DNA of 8,876 bases from CALNBC01 sp050945915 (GTDB taxonomy: Bacteria > Bacillota > Clostridia > Christensenellales > CALWSW01): contig JBMNTV010000066.1 of NCBI GenBank assembly GCA_050945915.1, positions 1 through 8,876 on the forward strand. Reading direction: 5' to 3'. This document shows positions 1-6,496 of the stretch, piece by piece. The translations under genes were made by a program, and so were the position numbers. The number at the start of each line of letters is the position of its first letter. The first letter of the stretch is position 1. Below the pieces are notes generated by a model, which made no database searches, was not told where the DNA came from, and saw nothing but the letters and a program-made list of their open reading frames with translations.

Positions 1-754
1 CGCTCAAAAACAGATAAACAGTCTGCCAATCGTGGGCAATGAGCGCCCGCATGACGGCGTCCACCGTGTTTCTGGCGGTCAGCGAAACCGATTCGTTAAA
101 AGCGAGGGGTTGCAGGGGCCTGTTCTTATTTTGCGCATCCTCTACAAAGCCGAAGCTGGAGCGGTTTACCTTCTGGCCGATGCCGCTATTGTTAAAATCG
201 ATCAAAATCTGCACATGGGAGTAATCCCCCATGCCCGCCAGCGTGTTGACGACGGAATGCACCGCCAGCCGCTTTCTCAGGTACTCCTCTTCCCGCAAGG
301 CCGCGTCCTCCCCCCATCCATCCGGCAGGTTGGAGCTGTTGCGCAGGAACTCCTCGGAAAACGTGACGATCAGCGTATCTCCCTCGTCGTTTACCGAAAC
401 GACCCTAGTCTGGGAGTCGATCACGCGGGTCAGCCCTCTCCCCTGGGAGGGGCCGGACAGCAATGCCCTGAGGACCGCCAGCTCCACCCGTTGGTTTGCG
501 TAAGACTGGATGGTCCGGGTTTCCGCCGCCAGCATATCCGTGTCCAGATAGCGGAAATACAGCTTGACCCTGGTTTCGTTGGGCGCGATGGTTTCGTTCG
601 CGTTCGGATCCACCGGATTAAAGGTGTTTGACGGCACTTCGGTAATGCCGGAGCCGGAGAAGGTGCCGATGAGAATCAGCACAGCAATCAGCACCACCGC
701 AACGGAGGCAATGGCGCAGATCAGTTTTATCAGATTCTTGGTTTCCGGGGTCAT
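1..754 (-). CDS. Membrane-anchored GerMN-domain protein (C-terminus beyond window)
   Basis: The frame is open from an ATG at 754 to the left edge, giving the first 251 residues of a longer protein. Residues 1-6 are short and polar, 8-32 form one hydrophobic membrane segment with no usable lipobox (the cysteine at 14 lacks the small residue before it), and 33-60 are a low-complexity Pro/Asn/Thr linker. Residues about 62-205 resemble a GerMN domain: an LYFRYLDTD-like first strand, an LRALLSGPSQGRGLTRVI segment, a DTLIVTFSEEF strand, and a late VQILIDF strand. Known GerMN proteins include spore germination and sporulation protein GerM and many extracytoplasmic lipoproteins; the domain has no known catalysis. 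After residue 215 a second, unidentified region begins. The start overlaps the kinase stop in ATGA, preceded by an ACAGGAG ribosome site, so it is probably co-expressed with the kinase. Its place in the operon is where Bacillus walRK operons carry the kinase regulators walH/walI, so an accessory role is plausible but inferred. Confidence 0.8.
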   Translation of the reverse strand, partial: MTPETKNLIKLICAIASVAVVLIAVLILIGTFSGSGITEVPSNTFNPVDPNANETIAPNETRVKLYFRYLDTDMLAAETRTIQSYANQRVELAVLRALLSGPSQGRGLTRVIDSQTRVVSVNDEGDTLIVTFSEEFLRNSSNLPDGWGEDAALREEEYLRKRLAVHSVVNTLAGMGDYSHVQILIDFNNSGIGQKVNRSSFGFVEDAQNKNRPLQPLAFNESVSLTARNTVDAVMRALIAHDWQTVYLFLS

Positions 755-2244
755 GCAAGGCTCCTGTCCGGCTTTTGGGGTTTTTGGGGGATCAGTACAA
801 CAAAGGTGGTTCCCTTGCCTTCCACGCTGTTCACACGGACTTTGCCACCATGCATATTGACGATCTTTTCGACGATGGAAAGACCCAGGCCCGTTCCGCC
901 AGTCGCCCGGGAGCGCGCTTTGTCCACCCGGTAGAATCGGTCGAAAATATGGGGAAGGTCTTTTTCCGGGATGCCGATGCCCTGGTCGCTGATGGAGATT
1001 TTTGCGTTGCCGTTTTCTTTGGTCAGCGAAACATTGACAGCCCCATCGCCGTCGGTATATTTGATGGCATTGTCGATGATATTAAATAGCACCTGTTCGA
1101 GCTTGACGGGGTCCGCCCAGGCGTTGACCGGCTCCAGCTTCGTCTCGATTGTAATCCCCTTCTGCAGGGCGATGGGAGAAAGCCTGCGTGCAGCTTCCCT
1201 GCAAAGCTCGTCCACGGAAACGTCCTCCGGTTTCAGGCTTTCTTCGGTCTGGTCGTACTGCACCATGCGCAAAAGGTCGCTGATGACGAGGTTGAGCCTG
1301 TCGATCTCTTTGTTGACGTCCCCTAAAAAGTCCCTGGTAACGTCTTCGTTCAGCTTATCCTGATACAGCAGGGACTCGATGAGGATCTTCATCGTGGCCA
1401 GGGGCGTTTTGATTTCATGGGAGGCGTTAGAGATGAACTCGCTGCGGAAGTGTTCAATGTTTTCCAGCCGCTCGCTCATGTCGTTAAACGTTCTGCCCAG
1501 TTCGTCGACCTCGCTTTTGCCGCTGACCTTGACCCGAAGGTTGAACTCCCCCCTGCCCATGCGGCGGATGATTTTGGTAAGATCGGTGATGGGTCGGGTG
1601 ACGGAATTGGCCAAAAAGGATGCGGCAAACATGATGGCAACGCCCACGGCCACCAGCACGATCAGCGTTTGGGCGCGGATGGAAGCCACGCTGTCCTTCA
1701 GGTCCTGAATCGAGGTTGAAAACAACACCGCGCCGAACAGTCCGCCGGATGCGTCTGTTACGGCGCTCACGTAGTAAACATCCCAGGTTACGATGGGAAA
1801 CATGGACTGCCAGAAAGCGGAAAACCCGGTGGATTCTGTGTCCACCACGCGCTTATGGAACCCGTGGGCGGAGGTTTCCCCGCCCCAAAGGACGCGGTTG
1901 AGTTCGTCGTGGTCGAGAGCGCGGCCGTTCAGGGAAGACAGCGCGTCCACCTGGACCACGCCGTTGCCGTCCACAAAAACCACCCTTCCGGAGCGCTTCT
2001 GACTGTATTCCACAGCAAGGTTGTAGATTGCTGCGATCTCGCCCTCTGCGACATAGGGCGTCAGCGACCAGGCGAAAGCGTCCACACTTTGCTGCTGCTC
2101 GCTCACCCGGGTGTTCACAAGGTAGTTCTCAACAACCGCGGATATCGAAAACAATACCACGGCAAAGCCAAGTATGGTGATGAGTAAATAACTGGCGACC
2201 ATGCGCCAGCGCAGGGTGTAAAACGCCTTACTGTTGCTCCGCAA
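751..2244 (-). CDS. Sensor histidine kinase, WalK/PhoR-like, with HAMP and one extracellular sensor domain
   Basis: A 497-residue membrane kinase that should autophosphorylate and pass phosphate to the regulator encoded just upstream. Order of parts: membrane segment about 14-36; extracytoplasmic region about 37-190 with a Cache/PAS-like look (VVFVDGNGVVQVDA, later GGLFGAVLFSTS); second membrane segment about 191-213; HAMP about 212-265; HisKA with phospho-acceptor His276 in SNASHEIKTPL; catalytic domain with the N box around Asn392 (NIIDNAIKYT), DQGIGIP at 420-426 and GGTGLGLSI at 449-457. It lacks the cytoplasmic PAS domain of Bacillus WalK and is about 110 residues shorter. The start chosen is TTG at 2244, overlapping the regulator's last codons by 17 nt, with a GGAAGG about 12 nt before it. 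The next possible start, ATG at 2202, would cut into the first membrane segment and has no visible ribosome site. The signal sensed cannot be read from the sequence. Confidence 0.93.
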   Translation of the reverse strand: MRSNSKAFYTLRWRMVASYLLITILGFAVVLFSISAVVENYLVNTRVSEQQQSVDAFAWSLTPYVAEGEIAAIYNLAVEYSQKRSGRVVFVDGNGVVQVDALSSLNGRALDHDELNRVLWGGETSAHGFHKRVVDTESTGFSAFWQSMFPIVTWDVYYVSAVTDASGGLFGAVLFSTSIQDLKDSVASIRAQTLIVLVAVGVAIMFAASFLANSVTRPITDLTKIIRRMGRGEFNLRVKVSGKSEVDELGRTFNDMSERLENIEHFRSEFISNASHEIKTPLATMKILIESLLYQDKLNEDVTRDFLGDVNKEIDRLNLVISDLLRMVQYDQTEESLKPEDVSVDELCREAARRLSPIALQKGITIETKLEPVNAWADPVKLEQVLFNIIDNAIKYTDGDGAVNVSLTKENGNAKISISDQGIGIPEKDLPHIFDRFYRVDKARSRATGGTGLGLSIVEKIVNMHGGKVRVNSVEGKGTTFVVLIPQKPQKPDRSLA

Positions 2245-2926
2245 AGTAGTATCCGGCCTTCCATTTGGTCATGATGTATTCCGGCTTGTTGGTATCCTTC
2301 TCGATCTTGTTGCGCAGGCGGTTGATGTGAACGTCCACCGCTCGCAGATCGCCCATATATTCGATACCCCAAATGGTTTCCAGCAGGTTCTCCCGCGAAA
2401 AGACCTTGCCGGGGTTTTCCATCAGGAGCTTTAGAATATCAAACTCTTTGGCGGTGAGGTTGACGTTCTCGCCGTTCAGTGTGACGGTCAGGTTTCTGGT
2501 GTTCAGCACCAGGCCGCCGGCGGAGATTTCATCGCTCTTTTCCGGCTTTTGGGGCCCGGATTTGGAAACGCGGCGCAAGATCGCCTTGATCCTCGCCTTG
2601 ACTTCAAGTATGTTGAAGGGCTTGGTCATGTAATCGTCCGCCCCGTACTCAAGACCGAGAATCTTGTCCATATCGTCGCCCTTGGCGGTCAGCATGATGA
2701 TGGGCACATCGGACACGCTGCGGATGCGCTGGCACACCTCAATCCCGCTGAGTTTGGGCAGCATCACGTCCAGCAGGATCAGGTCAAAACTGCCGGATTC
2801 GAATTTTTCCACCGCCTCTTCTCCGTCATATGCGGATTCGGTTTCGTAACCATCCTGTTCCAGCGCAAATTTGAGTCCCTTGAGAATCAGCGGCTCATCG
2901 TCGACGAGCAGCAGCCTATATGCCAT
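2228..2926 (-). CDS. OmpR/PhoB-family response regulator
   Basis: A 232-residue cytoplasmic DNA-binding regulator. The receiver domain (about 3-118) has the acidic pair Asp9/Asp10, phospho-acceptor Asp53 in LILLDVMLP, Thr80 in MLTAK and Lys102 in TKPF, so all residues needed for phosphorylation are present. The winged-helix domain (about 133-230) shows the LTAKEFDILKLLMENPGKVFSRENLL recognition region and ends in YIMTKWKAGYYF. It resembles WalR, PhoP and ResD; which of these it corresponds to cannot be settled from this window. The frame stays open upstream to 3001, but the ATG at 2926 is preferred because it gives the normal family N-terminus (MAYRLLLVDDE) and has a GGAGG five nt upstream. 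It is first in the operon with the kinase and GerMN genes, and divergent from the carboxypeptidase gene, whose promoter region lies 130-160 bp away and is a plausible target. Confidence 0.94.
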   Translation of the reverse strand: MAYRLLLVDDEPLILKGLKFALEQDGYETESAYDGEEAVEKFESGSFDLILLDVMLPKLSGIEVCQRIRSVSDVPIIMLTAKGDDMDKILGLEYGADDYMTKPFNILEVKARIKAILRRVSKSGPQKPEKSDEISAGGLVLNTRNLTVTLNGENVNLTAKEFDILKLLMENPGKVFSRENLLETIWGIEYMGDLRAVDVHINRLRNKIEKDTNKPEYIMTKWKAGYYFAEQQ

Positions 2927-2971
2927 GACAACCTCCGTAATATGGTCGAAAAAGCTCAATAAGTATTTAAT

Positions 2972-2980
2972 ATTATACCA
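2972..2980 (-). promoter_or_regulatory. Extended -10 promoter of the two-component operon
   Basis: On the minus strand this reads TGGTATAAT, a perfect -10 hexamer (2977 to 2972) with the TGn extension. No convincing -35 lies 16-18 nt upstream, which fits an extended -10 promoter. Transcription would start near 2965, leaving a leader of about 40 nt that contains the GGAGG site before the regulator's ATG. Confidence 0.6.
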
Positions 2981-3023
2981 TAACGGAGGCCTGCCTGCCA
3001 CACCACATTATTCTAGCAGAAGC

Positions 3024-3060
3024 GATTGGCCCTGTCATTGATTTGCGTCTTACGATTTGC
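3024..3060. repeat. Short direct repeats GATTTGC, candidate operator
   Basis: Two exact copies of GATTTGC lie at 3040-3046 and 3054-3060 (14 nt apart), and a one-mismatch copy, GATTGGC, at 3024-3030 (16 nt further upstream). The last copy overlaps the -35 of the carboxypeptidase promoter. Seven-base direct repeats in tandem are the kind of site OmpR-family regulators bind, but their usual period is 10-11 nt and this is not a known WalR or PhoP box, so the binding protein is unassigned. Confidence 0.4.
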
Positions 3061-3085
3061 TTAAATTTCAATATGTTGGTATACT
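3057..3085 (+). promoter_or_regulatory. Sigma-A promoter of the carboxypeptidase gene
   Basis: TTGCTT at 3057-3062 and TATACT at 3080-3085 are separated by 17 nt, and the -10 carries a TGG extension (3077-3079). The -35 is weak but spacing and extended -10 are good. The start of transcription would be near 3092, giving a leader of about 40 nt. It points away from the two-component operon promoter, whose -10 is about 100 bp to the left. Confidence 0.6.
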
Positions 3086-3087
3086 GT

Positions 3088-3111
3088 AGGGCAGCAATCA
3101 GGGTAGTAATT
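3088..3111. repeat. Tandem 12-bp imperfect direct repeat at the transcription start
   Basis: AGGGCAGCAATC (3088-3099) is followed directly by AGGGTAGTAATT (3100-3111). Nine of 12 positions agree and all three differences are C/T changes, giving the unit AGGGYAGYAATY. The pair spans roughly -4 to +20 of the predicted carboxypeptidase transcript, a position suited to a repressor or an early-transcript element. It is short enough that chance cannot be excluded. Confidence 0.35.
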
Positions 3112-3118
3112 TTACCAC

Positions 3119-3123
3119 GGGGG
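3119..3123 (+). promoter_or_regulatory. Ribosome binding site fixing the TTG start
   Basis: A run of five G, eight nt before the TTG at 3132, supports that non-ATG start. The TTG is followed at once by the basic-hydrophobic signal sequence, while the first in-frame ATG lies past the signal peptide inside the catalytic domain. Confidence 0.5.
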
Positions 3124-3131
3124 TATTCCAT

Positions 3132-4523
3132 TTGAGAAGATGCATCGCGGCAATCGTTGCCGCTTTCATAGTATTTTGTTTGCTTCCATCGACCAGTCGC
3201 GCGACTTATTCCGGAGAGATCACCGCTGCCTGCGCCATCATGGTGGACGCCTCCACCGGCAAGGTGCTTTATGAAAAAAACAGCCAGACAAAGGCGTACC
3301 CCGCCAGCACGACCAAGCTCATGACCGCGCTGGTGGTGATCGAGAACGTTCCCGACCTTGAAACAGAAGTCACCGTCGGCGTGGAAGTCCGCCGTTTTTC
3401 CGAAAACAACACGCTCATCGGCCTTGTGGAACACGAAAAGGTGCGGGTTATCGACCTGCTTTACGGCATGCTCCTGCCTTCCGGGAACGACGCTGCGGCG
3501 ACCCTGGCCTGCTATCTGGGCGGTTCGATCGAGGGATTCGCCCAACTGATGAACAACAAAGCCCGGGAACTGGGCATGAACGACACGAACTTCGTCAATC
3601 CCCACGGGCTGAACAACGAAAACCATTACACCACCGCCGCGGACTTGGCCAAGCTGGCCGTCGCCTGCTCAAAAAACGAAACGCTGATGCAGATCGTCAG
3701 CACCAGGACTTACACCCTGCCCCCCACCAACAAGCGCCCGGCGGAAAAGACGATCACCAACACCAACAAATTCCTGGACCCCGAAAATGGATACGACGGC
3801 GTGACCGGCATGAAAACCGGCAATACCTCCGCAGCGAAGTACTGCCTTGTCACCTCTGCGGAAAAGGATGGGAAGAAGCTCATCGTCGTGATTCTGGGCG
3901 ACCCTTCCAACAACGGAACCGCGAGATGGACAGAAACCAGAGCCCTTTTGGATTACGGATTTGAAAACCTCATCACCATGCCCCTTTCGTCCCTGCGGCT
4001 GGAACCCATCAAGGTTCAGGTGGCGGGTTACGGCAGAAGCGACGCCGAGGCCGGCATGCTCACCCTGAACTACGATACCCAAGGGCACACGATATCCGGT
4101 CTGAAGGAGGAGCTGAACGCCCTCAAACTGAATGCGGACAAGATCGTCGTTACCGTCAACTACCTTTCGGATCACCTGGACGCCCCGGTACTGAAAGGGG
4201 ATGTGGTGGGAACCGCCGCGCTGTCCTATGAGGGGGAGGCCATCGCCGTGGTCAATCTCGTCGCTTCCAGGGATGTGCTCGCTTCCGGGGACAGTGCGAT
4301 CGTCAGCTCGAACAACGGCGTCATCACCGGCGTTACCCGAACGCTCCCGGAGGAGAAATCGTCCTCCTTTATGACTGTTCTCCTCGTTTTGCTGGCAGTC
4401 TGCATGGTGGGAACACTGTTCTATTTTTCCCGGTTCGGCAGGAAGCTGCGCAAACAAAGGAAGAAACAGACGTCCTCCGCGGACGGCCACAGTTTTTACG
4501 TTTATAAGGGCAAACCAGAATAA
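3132..4523 (+). CDS. dacF: D-alanyl-D-alanine carboxypeptidase (DacF/PBP5-type)
   Basis: A 463-residue S11-family serine peptidase that removes the terminal D-Ala from peptidoglycan pentapeptides on the outer face of the membrane, limiting cross-linking. A signal peptide (MRRC then a hydrophobic stretch) probably ends at SRA near residue 24. The penicillin-binding motifs are intact: SxxK at Ser59-Thr-Thr-Lys62, SGN at 117-119 and KTG at 228-230, each in typical context (AYPASTTKLMT, LLPSGND, GMKTGNTSAA). A C-terminal beta-rich domain follows (about 285-385). A membrane helix spans about 413-433, followed by a basic tail (GRKLRKQRKKQ) and a short polar end. Classical DacA/DacF use an amphipathic helix as anchor, so a full C-terminal helix with a cytoplasmic tail is a clostridial-type variant. 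The start is TTG with a G-rich ribosome site. It is a single-gene unit, divergent from the two-component operon. The symbol rests on family resemblance; DacA/DacB paralogues are possible. Confidence 0.92.
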   Translation: MRRCIAAIVAAFIVFCLLPSTSRATYSGEITAACAIMVDASTGKVLYEKNSQTKAYPASTTKLMTALVVIENVPDLETEVTVGVEVRRFSENNTLIGLVEHEKVRVIDLLYGMLLPSGNDAAATLACYLGGSIEGFAQLMNNKARELGMNDTNFVNPHGLNNENHYTTAADLAKLAVACSKNETLMQIVSTRTYTLPPTNKRPAEKTITNTNKFLDPENGYDGVTGMKTGNTSAAKYCLVTSAEKDGKKLIVVILGDPSNNGTARWTETRALLDYGFENLITMPLSSLRLEPIKVQVAGYGRSDAEAGMLTLNYDTQGHTISGLKEELNALKLNADKIVVTVNYLSDHLDAPVLKGDVVGTAALSYEGEAIAVVNLVASRDVLASGDSAIVSSNNGVITGVTRTLPEEKSSSFMTVLLVLLAVCMVGTLFYFSRFGRKLRKQRKKQTSSADGHSFYVYKGKPE

Positions 4524-4526
4524 GAC

Positions 4527-4562
4527 AATCCCCCGGAAACAAAGCCGGGGGATTTCGTTTTT
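4527..4562 (+). terminator. Intrinsic terminator after the carboxypeptidase gene
   Basis: A perfect 10-bp stem (AATCCCCCGG at 4527-4536 with its complement at 4545-4554) with an 8-nt loop is followed by TCG and five T. It begins three nt after the stop codon. Read on the other strand it is followed by a mixed T-containing stretch, so it may also weakly stop the convergent btu operon. Confidence 0.9.
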
Positions 4563-4582
4563 CGCATGTTTGGGTCATTCGT

Positions 4583-4614
4583 TGCTTGAATGGCCTTTTT
4601 TACTCCTTCAAGCA
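4583..4614. repeat. Inverted repeat between convergent genes
   Basis: TGCTTGAA (4583-4590) and TTCAAGCA (4607-4614) form a perfect 8-bp stem around a 16-nt loop. It lies about 75 nt beyond the stop of the btu ATPase gene. No T run follows on the minus strand, so it is not a standard terminator; it could be an RNA 3'-end structure or chance. The rest of 4563-4688 shows nothing recognisable. Confidence 0.3.
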
Positions 4615-4688
4615 GCACCGACTTCCAGCAATGGGTCCGGACTGCGACGCAATGGCCGCGACGGCGGGCTTTTTGCACAGCGCTGCCC

Positions 4689-5453
4689 TCAGCCCTGCCA
4701 TTGTGCCAGCAGCTCCCTGTTCCATGCGGAAACGTCCATGCCGTACACTTCCTTGAGATTGCCCTCGTTCAGCACGGAATCGATCCCGCCAAAGGCCACG
4801 GCGCGACCTTCATTCACCAGCAGGGCATCCGTGCCATAGGCCTTTGCAAGGCTTAAATCGTGAACCACGGACACGATTGCCCTGCCCTTTTCCCGCATCC
4901 AGCCGTCCAAAAGCTCCAACACCCGCTTCTGGAACACTAGGTCCAAGTGATTCACCGGCTCGTCCAGAAGAATCAGCTTCGGATCCTGGGCAAGGACCTG
5001 GGCCAGAAACACCCTTTGCAGTTCCCCGCCAGATACTTCCAGAACGGACTTGTCCTTCAGGTCAAGAAGCCCCGTCATCGCCATGGCGTGGGCGATCTTT
5101 TCTTCGTCGTCCCCTTCGGGACAGGAAAAGGCGTTGCGTCGGTGGGCATACCTGCCCATGCGCACCACTTCCTCCACAGTGAATCCGTATGCCACCGTGT
5201 GGGTCTGAGTAAGCACCCCCACCGCCTTTGCGTAATCGGCAGGGGCGATACCGCCGATCTCCCTTCCGTTCAGCAGAATCCGCCCCGTATACGGCACCCC
5301 GCGGGAAAGGGCCTTGACGATCGTGCTCTTCCCCGCTCCGTTTGGGCCGACGATCATCAGCCACCTGCCTTCCAAAACGCTGAAGCTCACATCGTCAACA
5401 GCAGGGACGCCGCCATAGCGGACATTTAGCCGGGAAACTTCCAGCAGGCTCAT
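4689..5453 (-). CDS. btuD: ABC transporter ATPase, cobalamin importer (BtuD-type)
   Basis: A 254-residue cytoplasmic ATPase that powers corrinoid import as a dimer under the BtuC permease. Motifs are complete: Walker A GPNGAGKST at 36-44, Q-loop Gln83 (LTQTHT), signature VSGGELQRV at 140-148, Walker B LILLDEP at 160-166, D-loop NHLD at 168-171 and switch His198 (VVHDLS). The sequence class is that of the FecE/BtuD/FhuC group. The frame is open upstream to 5570, but the ATG at 5453 gives the normal N-terminus, has a strong AGGAGGG site just before it, and overlaps the permease stop in ATGA, a translational-coupling arrangement. It is last in the operon. Substrate cannot be told from the ATPase alone; the riboswitch at the head of the operon points to B12. 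Confidence 0.92.
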   Translation of the reverse strand: MSLLEVSRLNVRYGGVPAVDDVSFSVLEGRWLMIVGPNGAGKSTIVKALSRGVPYTGRILLNGREIGGIAPADYAKAVGVLTQTHTVAYGFTVEEVVRMGRYAHRRNAFSCPEGDDEEKIAHAMAMTGLLDLKDKSVLEVSGGELQRVFLAQVLAQDPKLILLDEPVNHLDLVFQKRVLELLDGWMREKGRAIVSVVHDLSLAKAYGTDALLVNEGRAVAFGGIDSVLNEGNLKEVYGMDVSAWNRELLAQWQG

Positions 5454-6496
5454 TTTACCCTCCTGCTTTTTCCAAAGATGTAGATAAACAGCACAGCCCC
5501 GATAAACGAGGTGACCACGCCCACGGGTATCTGCTTCGGGCTTACGATCACCCGACTCACAAGGTCGCACACCATCAGAAAAATCGCGCCGAAGAACATG
5601 GACACCGGCAAGGACACCTTATGATTCGGCCCTGTCAGCGCCCTCGTCATATGCGGAACCACCAGCCCCACAAAGGCGATCGTCCCCCCGGCAGAGACGC
5701 AGACGCCGATCAGCGCAGAAGCGGCGATCATGACGGTGAGCTTGACCCGGCGCACGTCCACCCCGATGTTCCGGGCGTTATCCTCTCCAAAGGCAAGGGC
5801 GTTCAGCTCCGTCGCGCAGCTTTGCAGCACCGCTGTGCAAACGGCCAGAGCAACAAGCAGCGTCAACACATCTGCATAACTGCTCCCCGCGAGGGAACCC
5901 ATAGTCCAGAACGTGATGGTCTTCGCCTGATCTCCCACGCTCGCGATGATCAGGCTGATCGCGCTGCTGGCGAACATCGAAAACACCACGCCAATTAAAA
6001 TTATGGTGTTGGTGGACAGAGATCGGTCGATCCTGAAAGAAAGGAAAAGGATCAGGCAAAGGGTCAAAAAGGCGAAAATCATGGCAAGAATCATCGTGCC
6101 GCCCAGGGGAAATCCCGGCAGGGTGATCCCCAGGGCAATGGCAAGGACCGCGCCCAGCGATGCGCCGGAAGAAACCCCCAGCGTCGAACCGTCCGCCAAA
6201 GGGTTTCTGAGCAGGCCCTGCATCGCCGCGCCGCAAAGGGACAAACCAGCCCCCACCAGACCCACGGCCAGCACCCGGGGCAGGCGGACGAGCACGATGA
6301 TGGAGCGCACGTTGTCATTTGCCACGGCTTTGCCAAACACCGCGTTCCAGATCGCCAGGAATGTATCCTTCGGCGTGATTTCGACACTGCCTGCGCACAC
6401 GCAAAAGACCACAGCCGCAAACGTCGCCAGCAAAAGGGCAAGGGTTGCGGCAGGGGTCAGTCTGTTGCGGGATCTGGTTTTAAGCGGCGTCTTCAC
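5450..6496 (-). CDS. btuC: ABC transporter permease, FecCD/BtuC family
   Basis: A 348-residue polytopic membrane protein; two copies should form the translocation path for the corrinoid. It is hydrophobic throughout with about ten predicted helices, the first at about 15-36. Family hallmarks are seen: RLPRVLAVGLVGAGLSLCGA then MQGLLRNPLADGSTLGVSSGA at about 71-112, the coupling-helix region ALAFGEDNARNIGVDV at about 233-248, and GGTIAFVGLVVPHMTRALTG at 270-289. Length is normal for BtuC/FhuB-type single subunits. The start is GTG at 6496, 17 nt inside the end of the binding-protein gene, with AAGGA about nine nt upstream; no ATG gives a complete first helix. The family also carries iron-siderophore and haem permeases, and the B12 assignment comes from the leader. 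Confidence 0.92.
   Translation of the reverse strand: MKTPLKTRSRNRLTPAATLALLLATFAAVVFCVCAGSVEITPKDTFLAIWNAVFGKAVANDNVRSIIVLVRLPRVLAVGLVGAGLSLCGAAMQGLLRNPLADGSTLGVSSGASLGAVLAIALGITLPGFPLGGTMILAMIFAFLTLCLILFLSFRIDRSLSTNTIILIGVVFSMFASSAISLIIASVGDQAKTITFWTMGSLAGSSYADVLTLLVALAVCTAVLQSCATELNALAFGEDNARNIGVDVRRVKLTVMIAASALIGVCVSAGGTIAFVGLVVPHMTRALTGPNHKVSLPVSMFFGAIFLMVCDLVSRVIVSPKQIPVGVVTSFIGAVLFIYIFGKSRRVK

Noticed and set aside
32..631. Plus-strand open frame of 199 codons
   Set aside because: It is opposite the GerMN gene, which has the better start, coupling and domain evidence.
2927..3001. Longer N-terminus for the response regulator
   Set aside because: The extra 25 residues run through the extended -10 promoter and the ribosome site; receiver domains start at the ATG at 2926.
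3102..3115. Imperfect palindrome GGTAGTAATTTTACC near the dacF ribosome site
   Set aside because: Only the outer four or five bases are symmetric, and part of it is already explained by the tandem 12-bp repeat.
2973..3626. Long open frame on the minus strand (217 codons) across the dacF 5' half and promoter
   Set aside because: It is the antisense shadow of the well-supported carboxypeptidase gene, crosses both promoters, and shows no recognisable domain.
3669..4490. Open frame of 273 codons antisense to dacF
   Set aside because: Composition (many Gly, His, Arg, Val) is that of a complementary-strand shadow in GC-rich coding DNA; there is no ribosome site or family resemblance.
5454..5570. 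Longer N-terminus for the btu ATPase
   Set aside because: It would lie wholly inside the permease gene; the ATG at 5453 has an AGGAGGG site and gives the normal ATPase N-terminus.
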